From Microglena sp. YARC (Eukaryota > Chlorophyta > Chlorophyceae > Chlamydomonadales > Chlamydomonadaceae): a stretch of DNA of 64,000 nucleotides. The DNA lies in the NCBI GenBank assembly GCA_022414725.1, contig CM039464.1:10458038-10522037 (forward strand), in the 5' to 3' direction. Both the position numbers and the translations under genes were made by a program. This document shows positions 1-8,695 of the stretch, piece after piece; position 1 is the first letter of the stretch; each line of letters begins with the position of its first letter. The notes beneath the pieces are model-generated. The model worked only from the letters and a program-made list of their open reading frames with translations, was not told the DNA's origin and ran no database searches.

Positions 1-59
1 GAATGCACTTACATCTGCTAGATTGGATGGTATGTTATCCAGAATGGATACAAGAACAT

Positions 60-563
60 CTATGTTGGAACTGGTGATTTGTCTGCCACCAAGTGACCCA
101 GATTCGCCACTACGGTATCATTCTTCGTACGAACTGTAACCGTCTCGTACCATCGACTTCTAGCCAGGTGGTACCGTTCCTCGTCATTGTACAGTTCATA
201 CTGTAGTTGCATCCACAACACGTCTGTGTTTTGATGCATACAAATCTGTAGTGCACAAGTGTGGTATCCAATCGCCATCATATTGATTGCTATAGGAATT
301 GTTATCGGTTGGATTTTGCCTACAACTGACAAGCTAGCTTTCCATGTCCATGCATCAACATCTCCTATATTGATCCGCACCCACTTTATATGTTGGATCC
401 CCATGCCAGCCAATGTGATGTTGCGCACCACATCACCCTCTCTAGGCAGTTCGTATTGTAGATATGACTCCCCATTGCTTTCCCTTCGGAGAAATTTGTC
501 GCAGCTCAAGCATACCTGGTAGGACACCAATAGGTGTGGCCGCTTACCCGCTAATAGTATCAT
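60..563 (-). CDS. Capsid-like jelly-roll protein (MCP-related), possibly minor capsid or fragment
   Basis: A 167-residue ORF. The middle and C-terminal parts follow the pattern of the double-jelly-roll major capsid proteins of large eukaryotic DNA viruses. An N-terminal segment reads ELPREGDVVRNITL (typical: R-x-GDL-x-x-x-x-L). A later segment reads IPIAINMMAIGYHTCALQIC (typical: LPLxALxYHxVxI). It is followed by a Y-x-L-x-x-D-E-R-x-x-x-A segment (YELYNDEERYHLA), as in the conserved DTDERRRFA stretch. At 167 residues it is far shorter than a full major capsid protein (usually above 400), so it is either a single-jelly-roll paralogue or a remnant. The ATG at 563 is the first in frame. The family call is pattern matching by eye; the orientation and open frame are seen directly. 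The 5' neighbour region (564-767) holds only a repeat remnant. Confidence 0.42.
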   Translation of the reverse strand: MILLAGKRPHLLVSYQVCLSCDKFLRRESNGESYLQYELPREGDVVRNITLAGMGIQHIKWVRINIGDVDAWTWKASLSVVGKIQPITIPIAINMMAIGYHTCALQICMHQNTDVLWMQLQYELYNDEERYHLARSRWYETVTVRTKNDTVVANLGHLVADKSPVPT

Positions 564-639
564 TAATGATGTTTCTGGTATTCATTCATACATAATGTTT
601 ATACTGACGAACAACATTTGGAACATTATCGCTTGGTCA

Positions 640-725
640 GATACTCGTTTTTCGAGACCGCATCCGTGTGTCACATCAATCCCTATTTTAAACAAATTCA
701 CATGAACACCTCTGAAAAGGTTGCA
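640..725 (+). repeat. Solo copy of hairpin box and ~100-bp repeat fragment
   Basis: This stretch has an ACTCGTTTTTCGAG hairpin box (645-657). At 678-720 is a diverged piece of the repeat that is tandemly arrayed at 20,971-21,580, including the core CACATGAACACCTCTGAAAAG-like segment. It links the left edge of the window to the repeat family of the viral tract. It is non-coding. Confidence 0.6.
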
Positions 726-806
726 ACAGTTGACTCGTTTGCTTTCCGAAAATAAGTAAATCTAACAGTGTATAAGGAATTTGCATGTACTAAATATCAG
801 AATGCC

Positions 807-1685
807 ATGTATGGCAACCAAAGCTTCTGTAAAATTGGCAAGGCCTCCGATGCCCTTGGTGTCTCCAGGACCGTCCTCCGTCGATGGGCGGATAATGGCA
901 CGATCAGAACGATCCGGACTCCAGGCAACCAACGTCTCTTTGATCCAAGCAGCATCCAAGGCTACCTCATTGAGCAGGAAAAACAACCCAGCAGTCGTCA
1001 AGTCATTCTCTACGCACGTGTGTCCTCACACGAACAACAACCCGACCTGCTCAGACAGCAATTGTTCTTGCAAACCCATATTTCTGACAAACATTCCGGA
1101 TGCGAGCAAGTCATTGAAGTCAAGGACGTCGGATCAGGGCTCAACTTCAAGCGCCCAGGACTTTTACGAGTATTGGGACTCGTCACGGCAGGACTTGTAT
1201 CGTCAATTGTTGTGGCTTCCAAAGACAGGCTCGCAAGGTTTGGTTTCGAGCTCATTGAATGGATTTGCTCGCAGCACTCCTGCTCGATCATCGTTCTCGA
1301 TCACCAATACAGAGCCCCTGAAGACGAGCTTGGAAAAGACCTCATGTCCATCGTTCAAGTATATTGTTGCCGATGGAACGGTCGAAGACGCTACAAAGTC
1401 GAATGCCAAACCCAAGTTGAGGACATTAAAGCTGAAGCTGAACCCAACCAAGGCTCAGAAATCGATGCTGGCAGAGTTTGCGGGGTGCAGCCGGTTCATG
1501 TACAACAAGGCGGTGGCAGCACGGTTGGGTGTCGGGAGCACTCACAAGTCTGTCTTCCGAATTCGAGACAGGTATGTGACGAACAAGGTGAGGGGGAAGG
1601 GGAAGATGCCAAACCCGTACTTCAAGAATCCTTTTGTGGGGGCTCCCCTCCGGTCGCCCCCAGTCGCTCCGCTGTGGGGAGGTGA
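807..1685 (+). CDS. tnpA: IS607-family serine recombinase (TnpA-like) with MerR-type HTH
   Basis: A small serine recombinase of the IS607 type, which cuts and rejoins DNA through a catalytic serine. The N-terminus has a MerR-like winged HTH (KASDALGVSRTVLRRWADNG, then RTPGNQRLF). The resolvase domain follows: ILYARVSS carries the nucleophilic Ser, then LxRQ, then ASKDRLARFG, then IIVLD, then DLMSIVQVY, where the long helix starts. The ATG at 807 is preferred to an upstream GTG in the same frame (768) because it begins just before the HTH. The recognisable domain ends near 1,395, about 197 residues, which is normal for IS607 TnpA. The frame then stays open to 1,685 but reads the DNA of the overlapping TnpB in another frame, so the true C-terminus is uncertain. 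IS607-type elements with Fanzor-like nucleases are known from algae and their giant viruses. Confidence 0.85.
   Translation: MYGNQSFCKIGKASDALGVSRTVLRRWADNGTIRTIRTPGNQRLFDPSSIQGYLIEQEKQPSSRQVILYARVSSHEQQPDLLRQQLFLQTHISDKHSGCEQVIEVKDVGSGLNFKRPGLLRVLGLVTAGLVSSIVVASKDRLARFGFELIEWICSQHSCSIIVLDHQYRAPEDELGKDLMSIVQVYCCRWNGRRRYKVECQTQVEDIKAEAEPNQGSEIDAGRVCGVQPVHVQQGGGSTVGCREHSQVCLPNSRQVCDEQGEGEGEDAKPVLQESFCGGSPPVAPSRSAVGR
1405..1637 (+). pseudogene. tnpB: TnpB/Fanzor N-terminal fragment
   Basis: In the frame beginning at 1,405 the translation reads RTLKLKLNPTKAQ, then MLAEFAGCSRFMYNKAV, which is the classical N-terminal OrfB/TnpB helix-turn-helix signature (K-x-x-L-x-P-T-x-x-Q; R-x-x-x-N). The match runs about 75 residues and stops near 1,630, where a hairpin-rich repeat begins. 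The RuvC-like nuclease domain with its D-E-D residues and the zinc ribbon are therefore missing. The fragment overlaps the 3' end of the recombinase in a different frame, the usual tnpA-tnpB order. No ATG lies in frame between the recombinase domain and the signature, so the start cannot be placed. Without the RuvC part this copy cannot be an active RNA-guided nuclease. Whether it was of prokaryotic TnpB or eukaryotic Fanzor type cannot be told. Confidence 0.75.
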
Positions 1686-1706
1686 AAGGGGCTCCGCCGC
1701 TTGTTA
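1637..1706 (+). repeat. GC-rich hairpin repeat (copy 1) at the TnpB break
   Basis: A GC-rich block beginning GGGGGCTCCCCTCCGGTCGC and ending GGGGCTCCGCCGCTTGTT, able to fold on itself. The same block occurs at 5,732-5,806, preceded by a partial copy at 5,689-5,712. In this copy it begins exactly where the TnpB similarity ends, so it may be the element's right end or a separate insertion. Confidence 0.75.
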
Positions 1707-1727
1707 TATGTTAATGTGAGACGGTTC

Positions 1728-2190
1728 ATCCAAGTGTTGTTTGTTATCTTTGCCTCGACACAGGTTCCGCCGTCCTTGATGCGATGATGGAGGTCGCTCT
1801 GTGATGTGACTCGACTCGACAGATGCCGCCGCCTGATGCGAGAGGTCGGTCGCCATGTGATGTGACTCGCCTCGACTCGACAGTTTCCGCCGTGATGCGA
1901 TAGCATCACGTGACTCTGTGACTCGACTCGACACATATGCCGCCGTCCTTGATCAGCCGTTCCTCTAAAAACGAGTGTTAACGTAGTGAGTGGCCTAAGC
2001 CCCCTCGCCATGTGATGTGATGTGACTCTGTGACTCGACAGTTTCCGCCGTGATACGAGAGGTCGCCATGTGACTCTGTGCCTCGACTCTCCTCGACACA
2101 GTTTCCGCCGTGATACGAGAGGTCGCCATGTGATGTGCCTCGACTCGACAGATACCGCCGTCCTTGATGAGAGATCATCATCATCATCAT
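1728..2190 (+). repeat. Minisatellite A, copy 1 (CGACTCGACAG-type)
   Basis: Irregular tandem units of roughly 50-70 bp built from TGTGACTCGACTCGACAG, TTTCCGCCGTGATGCGAGAG and GTCGCCATGTGATGTGACTC. It ends in an (ATC)n run near 2,166-2,190. Several overlapping long ORFs cross it in more than one frame only because the repeat lacks stops. A second array of the same unit lies at 3,935-4,440. Confidence 0.9.
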
Positions 2191-2251
2191 CATAAAGTGT
2201 CTGCTTGAGACAAGCTTGAGCGTGAGGCATGACAAATCTTACTTGACCTCT

Positions 2252-2566
2252 CTATAAAACTTCTAAACCATAATTTAATCTCACCGCATTTTTCTCGTCC
2301 TTATTCCGCTGCCTCCACTTCCTTGAGTTCTCCTCAAGCACCTCCCTGACCTCCTCACTGTACCTTGATACATTCGGGTCGAACTTCATGATCTCACGCA
2401 TCGCCTTCATGACCATGCCCGCCTCTTCCTGTAATTTAACCCCCAGTATCATCTTCACTCTCTCTTCCATCTCGAAGTATCGCTTCTTTGACAACGTTGA
2501 AATCCCCTTGTCTCCATTTTGGTTTGTTGGCGTGACGAACTTCGTGACCTTCCTCGACGAGTTCAT
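2252..2566 (-). CDS. Unknown small helical protein, paralogue A
   Basis: A 104-residue ORF, mostly charged and helical. It is clearly paralogous to the ORF at 18,279-18,575: both share PxNQNGDKGISTLSKKRYF, then E-E-R-V, then MKAMREIMKFDPNVSRYSE. Conservation of the protein reading frame in two diverged copies supports real coding. The ATG at 2,566 aligns with the start inferred for the other copy (MNSS versus MSSS). The other copy sits directly upstream of a prim-pol helicase; here the nearest replication gene lies 1.9 kb away behind a minisatellite. I do not recognise the family. A half-hairpin (CTGCTTGAGACAAGC) lies just 3' at 2,204-2,220. Confidence 0.7.
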   Translation of the reverse strand: MNSSRKVTKFVTPTNQNGDKGISTLSKKRYFEMEERVKMILGVKLQEEAGMVMKAMREIMKFDPNVSRYSEEVREVLEENSRKWRQRNKDEKNAVRLNYGLEVL

Positions 2567-3199
2567 TGTGTGCGATCTTTTTTGTCTTTTTTGTTCAGTT
2601 GTTTGTGTTTACAATTAATAACGGTCACTATCAGTTATGCTCCCTTAAACCTTCAAAATCGTAGAGAATCTTTTACAAACAAATAAATAACCCAACCAAC
2701 ATGCCATGCCATGTCTCGGTGATCGTCTGAAGAAGTGGATATGATTCCGTCCACTCATCATCCTGTAAGACCTCCCTATATCCGTCCCCCCCGATCTCAA
2801 ACCCCTAAATGGATGTCGAGCGGCACGTGTGTCAGCATCGCCCCCCGCATCCTTACATGACACACGCCATTCGACCGTGTTCCGCCGTTTGCGTGAGTGA
2901 GTGGTTGGTGGGCATCATCATCATCATGATCTCGACAGCATCCTCCGCGACGCGTGTGTGAGGATGCGGTATGTGTCGTGATAAAGTGCGTTATCATATC
3001 TATCTATCTATCTATGTATCCTATCTATGTATCCTATCTATGTATCCTATCTATCTATCTATCTAATAATTGTTTGCCGATGGATTATGGCTTGTCTATA
3101 CATGGACATCTCGTGGCCAGAAAGGGCAGCTGCGGCGGCGTGAGGTCCGTGCGCAGAAGACGAAGCTTCACGAGCTCCAGCATCCTTGGGTATTGCGCC
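2567..3199. other. Intergenic region with microsatellite
   Basis: I see no supportable gene here. It contains a TATC/TATG-type microsatellite at about 2,996-3,066 and short fragments resembling the TGTGTGAGGATG motifs found near 15,200, 19,300 and 21,700. At 3,235-3,290 a short direct repeat (CACGTCCTCGGTGCCGCAAT, twice) falls inside the 3' part of the nuclease gene and shifts its frame. Confidence 0.6.
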
Positions 3200-3628
3200 T
3201 CAAGACGTTCGCTCCTTCTCTTGCTCAAGAACGGGGCACGTCCTCGGTGCCGCAATGTCGGTTGGCACGTCCTCGGTGCCGCAATCAAGGCTGTCGACGC
3301 TACCTGTCCACACGTACTGGAATACGATATCGGCCATCTCCCCAAAGACGGCATCTGCATCACCCGCGTCAATTTGGTAGTACTCGTATCGACGGGGCTT
3401 GACACGAGGGTCTCCGCTAAGGTACCGGAGCAGGGCAGTCTCAGCCTCCACACAAGCACGCGGATTAAGTACGTGGATTGCGAATATCATCTTTGAGTTC
3501 TTCGGGTACTGAGAAAGTCGCTGACAAAAGGGCTTCGACGTGCTGCCCACCTTGAAGACGATCTCATCCTTCTGAATGAACTTGTGCTCAAACAACGCGT
3601 ACACGACATTGGTTGTCATGTGCGCCAT
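3200..3628 (-). CDS. GIY-YIG-like (T5orf172-type) nuclease domain protein
   Basis: A 142-residue ORF. The N-terminus reads VVYALFEH, then IVFKVGSTS, then R-L-S-Q-YPK, then EAETALLRYL. This matches the T5orf172/GIY-YIG layout: an aromatic strand, an FKxGxT strand, a catalytic Arg, and a Glu in a later helix. Such stand-alone domains are common in large DNA viruses of algae and amoebae. The last ~15 residues come from a local 20-bp direct repeat (3,235-3,290) that shifts frame. The older C-terminus may continue in the other frame to about 3,085, where a helical segment (ERLEAQYPRMLELVKLR) is seen. The gene starts at the ATG at 3,628. Its cellular role is unknown. Confidence 0.65.
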   Translation of the reverse strand: MAHMTTNVVYALFEHKFIQKDEIVFKVGSTSKPFCQRLSQYPKNSKMIFAIHVLNPRACVEAETALLRYLSGDPRVKPRRYEYYQIDAGDADAVFGEMADIVFQYVWTGSVDSLDCGTEDVPTDIAAPRTCPVLEQEKERTS

Positions 3629-3934
3629 GATCTCTGCTGTCCGAGCTGCTCACATGCTGTATCCCAATGCGGCTCGTTTACACCACTTCCACAAGACGAT
3701 GAGTGGCGATGATCCGCCACCGTGTGTCATGAATGGACGGTGTGGATGCGACAGTTTTCCACAGTTTTGCGTGTGATTGACAGGTTTCTGCAGCTGAATT
3801 TCCCTACCCCACTCCGTGGGGCCCGCTATTCCCTATCGATATACGAGATCTATTGTGATCACCGTTTGCGATTACTTTACCGGGTTTTCCGTCATCTGTG
3901 AGTGATATCTTACAGTATCGAGGTATTGACACAG
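3629..3934. other. Intergenic region with partial double-hairpin module
   Basis: No gene seen. At 3,790-3,822 lies the left half of the dispersed hairpin module (CAGCTGAATT, then CCCCACTCCGTGGGG at 3,807-3,821). The TCAAGCAG hairpin half is absent here. Confidence 0.65.
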
Positions 3935-4440
3935 GTGCCGCCGCCTGATGCTAGAGGTCGGTCGCCATGTGACTCGACTCGACAGGTGCTGCCGCCATGT
4001 GATGTGACTCGACAGAGGTTCCGCCGTGATGCGAGAGTTCGGTCGCCATGTGAAGTGACTCTGTGACTCGACAGTTTCCGCCGTGATGCGAGAGGTCGGT
4101 CGCCATGTGATGTGATGTGACTCGCCTCGACTCGACAGTTTCCGCCGTGATGCGAGAGGTCGGTCGCCATGTGATGTGATGTGACTCGACTCGACAGTTT
4201 CCGCCATGAATGCGAGAGGTCGCCCGCTCTGTGACTCGACTCGACAGTTTCCGCCATGATGCGAGAGGTCGCCCGCTCTGTGACTCGACTCGACAGTTTC
4301 CGCCATGATGCGAGAGGTCGCCCGCTCTGTGACTCGACTCGACAGTTTCCGCCATGATGCGAGAGGTCGCCATGTGATGTGACTCGCCTCGACTCGACTC
4401 GACACGACACGACTCGACACGACAGGTGCCGCATGTTTCC
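3935..4440 (+). repeat. Minisatellite A, copy 2
   Basis: About nine irregular units of the same CGACTCGACAG/TTTCCGCC repeat as at 1,728-2,190. Some units are nearly identical to their neighbours (for example three consecutive units in 4,205-4,370). The minus strand stays open in all three frames through the array, so the long ORFs here are repeat artefacts. Confidence 0.9.
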
Positions 4441-4453
4441 GCCGTGCATTCAT

Positions 4454-5638
4454 TCATTCATCATGTCGTAGCCTCAATCCCATGTATCCCTGTTGTGTCG
4501 ACTTCCCTTTGATTCGAATCGTCTTTTTTACGAACCCCTTGTTCTTCATCTGCCCGTGGAACCACTTTTCTCGATCGTTACTGTCCCCGCTTTCCTCGAG
4601 ATACATGTGGAACAAGGCAACGCTCGACTCCCTGAAATCTTCCGCAAACTCGCATTTCTCGGCGAGGAACGCTTGCACTCCGTCCTGCTCCGCCAAATAT
4701 TTTCTTGTAAAATCGGTTACCTTCTTTGGTTCCCCGATAAAGTTCCTATTTCCGTCCAGTCGTTGCTCGAACGTTTCGTCAATGAGAAGTGGCCCTGCGA
4801 AGTCCATTGTGTTCTTCACTCCACGTGAAGACTGTATGTACCGGATCAGCCTGGCAACTTCTTTTTTTCTTCGCATCCAGATCTTCTTTACTCCTGGATT
4901 CTTCTTCTTTTCCGATGCACAACTGTGCGGCCTGTGTCGATAACCATAAATCGACGTCCCTGAGCATCCCTTCTAAGACCTTGCTCGCCACGTTCTTGAC
5001 CCACCATCCTCCACACTGACCCACCTGCACGTGTCCTCATCTAATATGTAGTAGTCTCTGCATCTCTTCCCTGTCTTCTTCAACGTCCTTTCATAAGATA
5101 GTGCATAATCTCCCCCAATCCTCTGTCTCCCTTGTCCCAATTGTCCCGTACTATTTGTGGAATCGAATATGCTCGGTACACAGCGTACCCGCACGGGTCG
5201 TCCTCGCCGGCCCACTTGACCACCGACTTCATTGTCATCTTCGGCCCATCATAATCGGGCCTTTCCCACCGTGTCCCATATCTTCTCTGCGTCTTCCTCA
5301 TCGTATCTTGGCGACACCTTGGACATTTGTTTCCATAGTGCCTTGTACGCCTCTCCGTACTCATTCTTCAATGCCGTCGCCACTCCTCGCCATGTGTCTC
5401 TGGAATCCCACCTGTTTTTTTCTAGGAGCAGTAGAATCTTCTCTACATGCGTGCTGTCCATGAAGCTTGTCGGCATCATTATCCCGTTCTCCACCTCCGT
5501 TGTTGTTTTTGTTTTTGTTTTTTGTTTTCCGTTTCCATGTATTCTACTCTTATCCCCTGGTCTTCCATGCATGATGGACGCGTCTCCTCCGTTTTTGCGT
5601 GTGCGTTCGCCGCCTATCACGTGTGTTTGCATGATCAA
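4454..5638 (-). pseudogene. D5-type primase-helicase relic, copy 1, lacking prim-pol and SF3 ATPase domains
   Basis: This is a decayed paralogue of the gene at 15,663-18,164. Read on the minus strand it keeps the linker and PriCT-2-like segment (ATALKNEYGEAYKALW, then SPRYDEEDAEKIWDT) in 5,249-5,638 and the D5_N-like segment (DDPCGYAVYRAYSIPQI) in 5,080-5,364. The final piece is 4,454-4,876. There the protein passes from DETFEQRLDGNRNFIGEP straight to KKVTDFTRKYLAEQDGV, in frame. In the other copy these two stretches are separated by about 800 bp that encode the Walker A and sensor motifs, so the ATPase core is cleanly missing. The N-terminal polymerase domain is missing too. At least two frameshifts separate the pieces. 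It cannot be a working helicase. Confidence 0.8.
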
Positions 5639-5688
5639 TGAATCAATGAATCAATTAGTGTGTCTCATGCTTGATGTGAACTGTGGGC

Positions 5689-5806
5689 TCCCCTCCGGTC
5701 GCCCACCCGCTCAGTTCCTCGCGGACTCCTTTATGGGGGCTCCCCTCCGGTCGCCCCAGTCGCTCCGCTGGGGGGAAGAGGTGAAAGGGGCTCCGCCGCT
5801 TGTTGA
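5689..5806 (+). repeat. GC-rich hairpin repeat (copy 2, one partial plus one full)
   Basis: A partial unit (GGGCTCCCCTCCGGTCGCCC at 5,689-5,708) is followed by a full unit at 5,732-5,806, nearly identical to 1,637-1,706. It lies between the relic primase (minus strand) and the TV-pol-like gene (plus strand), whose 5' ends face each other here. From 5,807 to 6,060 there is only AT-rich sequence that could hold the promoter of the downstream gene. Confidence 0.75.
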
Positions 5807-6060
5807 ATAGGTTTCTGCAACATTCAAAACACGAAAACACAATAACACACCAATTTACTAAACTTGTGATTGTTCTCTTTTAACAAGGGGCCTTGTCTGG
5901 GGCTGGGTCCCTATATAACTATTTTAATATCCTAAAAATTGTGTATTTGTGTATATGTGTTAGAGGTAATAACGATTCCCATGTAAATACCGTATTCCGT
6001 CGACTGTAGTATAAAACAACATGTCACTAACATGTCACAAGGTAACACTACCCCATCACA

Positions 6061-7165
6061 ATGGGGTCCGGCTCCACCACCAGTCTTTCTACTATCAGTA
6101 GTATTCCTTCTGGTCTCCGTTTGAGTCGTAGTCCTCCTGTGAACAAGCGTCCATCTTCTTCCGAGCATGAGGTCTTTTACTTGCACGAAAAGGTTGACCT
6201 CTCCAAAGTTGACTCCCTCTTGGACTCCCATGGCATGGTGGATCTCAAGATCAATGACCGTGATAAGTGGAAACAAATCGCTAGCACGTGCATGGTCGCC
6301 CGTTCCTTGGGAGGCTACGTTCCGGTTCGTTATTATATGCACGAGTCCCAGGATGGATATGGTCGCATGAAAAGTCGTATTGATGCGACCGGCGTGTCCG
6401 CTGTTCCGTATGTGAGGATGGGGCGGGAGGCCCGTGCTGTGCTCGCTGGCGATTTGTACTGGGATGTGGACATGGTCAATTGCCAACCTAGTTTCTTGTC
6501 CCAAAAGTGCCAGCAAATACAAGATAAAATCACCACTCTTGGATCGCTATGTCACCGATCGTGAAGCTTCTCTCACCGAGGTCATGGATGCATGTGGTGT
6601 CACTCGCGAAGACGCTAAGAATCTCTTCATCCGCCTCATTTTTTTGGGCAGCGTGGATGCGTGGACGACTGACTGTGGTCTAGAAGTTGATCGTAATCTT
6701 GTGCCTGTCTGGATCCACGCCCTCAAGAAAGAGCTCCGCGAGGTGGCAACCAATTTGATGGATTTGCCCATTTCAGAAGTTGAGATGATCGGCCAGATGG
6801 TTTAAAAGGCGGTCCGCGTGTACTCCTGTCTCGTTTGGTTCTGAGCTCTCAAATTCCGGCGACCCTTTGGCCACTTTTATCGCCCTTTTCTTGCAGAGCA
6901 TCGAACACGAATGTGTTTCAGCAACTCGTGCACGAAGGTGCATGGTCATCATTACAGTGTTGGCGGCATCATCTACGACGGCATCTTAGTGGACAAGTGT
7001 GGTTGCATGCCCATTCCTGATGATGACTTGCTTCTTCTCTTGGAAACTGGAGTGAGTCGACGCACCGGCTATACCATCAAACTCGCAGTCAAGCCTTTGT
7101 CACCCTCTCCGCATTGGACGACCCCCCCTCCCCTTGAAGATACCTCCAATAATGCCAGAATATGA
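6061..7165 (+). pseudogene. TV-pol-like family A DNA polymerase domain (5' part of a polymerase-helicase gene)
   Basis: This is the N-terminal part of a fused replication protein. The first piece (6,061-6,564) begins at ATG. It carries YWDVDMVNCQPSFL with Asp135 and Asp137, matching motif A of the transposon-virus polymerases (TV-pol: D-x-D-x-x-N-x-x-P). The next frame (to 6,805) has AKNLFIRLIFLGS, a motif B-like helix. A later frame (6,911-7,165) has GGIIYDGILVDK, matching the h-D-G motif C. TV-pols fused to SF3 helicases are known from virophages, polinton-like viruses and related transposons. The domain order here fits, with helicase motifs following directly at 7,134 onward. Frame changes are needed near 6,530, 6,810-6,840, 6,935 and 7,130. 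There are few true stops, so recent decay or base-call indels are both possible. Confidence 0.7.
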
Positions 7166-8520
7166 GGATTGGATGAACGGATCTGAGCTTCTCAGCTATG
7201 ATGAAGTCAAATGCAATTGGGAAAAGTCGGCGTTCAAGATCATCAACCAGGTCGTGTACGTGCGCATCGATGGGCAATGTATCCGCCATGTCACATCTGA
7301 GAAGACTCTGCAAGAGGCGTTTCGTCACTTGGGATATGTCGACATTACGTTGCGCGACTCTGGGAGCGTTTCGGTAAGCCGGACACAACCATTCATTCCG
7401 AGGTGGATCAAAGACACATCTATCCGCAAGTATGATGACATGAAGCTTATGCCGCCCCCTATCGAGGTTGGAGGCAATGTCTACAATATTTGGAACGGTT
7501 TCGAAGTCGAACGCGATGTGTCGTCACATGATGATTCAGTCATGGCCGACCATCCCTCGGTCGAGGTCTTCATCGATTTTCCTTCACACGTTGTGTGGCA
7601 ATAACAAGGAGTGCACGGATTACATCCTGAACTGGATCGCGCAAATCTTCCAACAACCTGCTCAGAAGACCGGGGTGGCAATCTTACTCAAGGGCGAGGA
7701 GGGCGTCGGCAAGAATCGTGCCACCGACCTTTTGAGGGCGATGGTGGGCGCCGACAAGTTCCTGCAAACTGCAACCACCGGCAAACACGCTCTATTGGTC
7801 GCTTCAATCGCCAACGTGAGGGGCGTTTTCCTCATCGTCGTCAATGAGTCCAATGGACATGATAACTTTGCAGCCCAACGATGTCATCAAGGACATGATC
7901 ACATGTGATCAGTTTGAATGCGAGTCCAAAGGAGTCAATGCATACACCATGCAGTGTTTTTCTCGCTTCATCTTCACCACCAACAACGACAACTGCCTCC
8001 GAGTGAATCCTGATAACCGAAGGTATGTCATTATCGAGACATCGTCTGTGCTGAAGGGTAACACTGAGTACTTCAACCACCTTTCGGGGCTGATCGACGA
8101 TGCAGAGTCCAGAGTCGCGTTTTACAAGTTCTTGATGGCAAGGGACATCAAGGGCGTCGAATGGATACGGTCTAGGCCTGCAACCACCTACATGTCGCAA
8201 ATGGTCTCCCATGAATCTTCCGTACGAGCACCAATTCATCTTGCACATGATCCAGGGTCTGAGCGTCGAGCATAACAACGTGGTCGACAGTATCATCGAT
8301 TATTCTCCCTCTGTGAGCATCAAGGCGGAGACCTTGTTCGACCAGTTCAATGACTGGCTATCCACGATCCGTGCTTCTGATAAGCATGAAACCAACTTGA
8401 TCAAGTTTTGGTCTCAAGATGTCCAAGCTCGTGCGTGATGATACAAAGAACCTGGGCTTGAGGGGCATCTCCAAGAATCGCACACAAACACTGGGGGCTG
8501 TTTACTATTTCTGTAATTAA
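7134..8520 (+). pseudogene. SF3 helicase domain (3' part of the TV-pol-helicase gene)
   Basis: Continuation of the polymerase gene. The first frame (7,134-7,604) has the linker typical of viral D5-like proteins (KYDDMKLMPPP, then YNIWNGFEVE). The next has Walker A (LLKGEEGVGKN) and Walker B-like (VFLIVVNES), followed by SF3 motif C and the arginine end (FIFTTNNDNCLRVNPDNRRY). The last open piece (8,211-8,438) is helical. A further frame change near 8,418 reads GLRGISKNRTQTLGAVYYF and stops at 8,520, the winged-helix tail expected for this family. Frameshifts lie near 7,604, 7,865, 8,212 and 8,418. All catalytic motifs survive, so the gene was intact recently. It would unwind DNA at the viral origin as a hexamer. 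Confidence 0.78.
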
Positions 8521-8695
8521 GGACGTCCTCGATGCATGCGTGAGAAGATGTGGTTTGATTGATGAATGCTTCTGTTTTGTCGGTGCCTCTGATGACTTGC
8601 TTGTGCAATGCCATGTGCCTCAGTACAACAGTCCTCGCTCGCCACTCAAGTACCACTACGCCTTCTGCCTCCAACGAAAGTCCGTTGTGGGTTAA
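8494..8695 (+). pseudogene. Unknown cysteine-containing ORF remnant at the satellite edge
   Basis: An open frame of about 65 codons without a clear ATG. It reads through CVRRCGLIDECFCFVG and ends with YHYAFCLQRKSVVG before TAA near 8,695. The last ~40 bp (ACGCCTTCTG, then GTCCGTTGTGGGTT) are the part repeated in every satellite unit downstream. The array therefore seems to have grown from the 3' end of this ORF. No family recognised. Confidence 0.35.

Noticed and set aside
781..1404. Long frame-1 ORF parallel to the recombinase as part of TnpB
   Set aside because: Only the part after about 1,405 has the TnpB signature; upstream it is a shadow of the recombinase.
1622..2235. Long minus-strand ORFs over the first minisatellite
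   Set aside because: Same cause: repeat without stops.
3872..4457. Three overlapping ORFs of 168-193 codons on the minus strand
   Set aside because: They are the three frames of one minisatellite that lacks stop codons; the translations are periodic and share no protein family.
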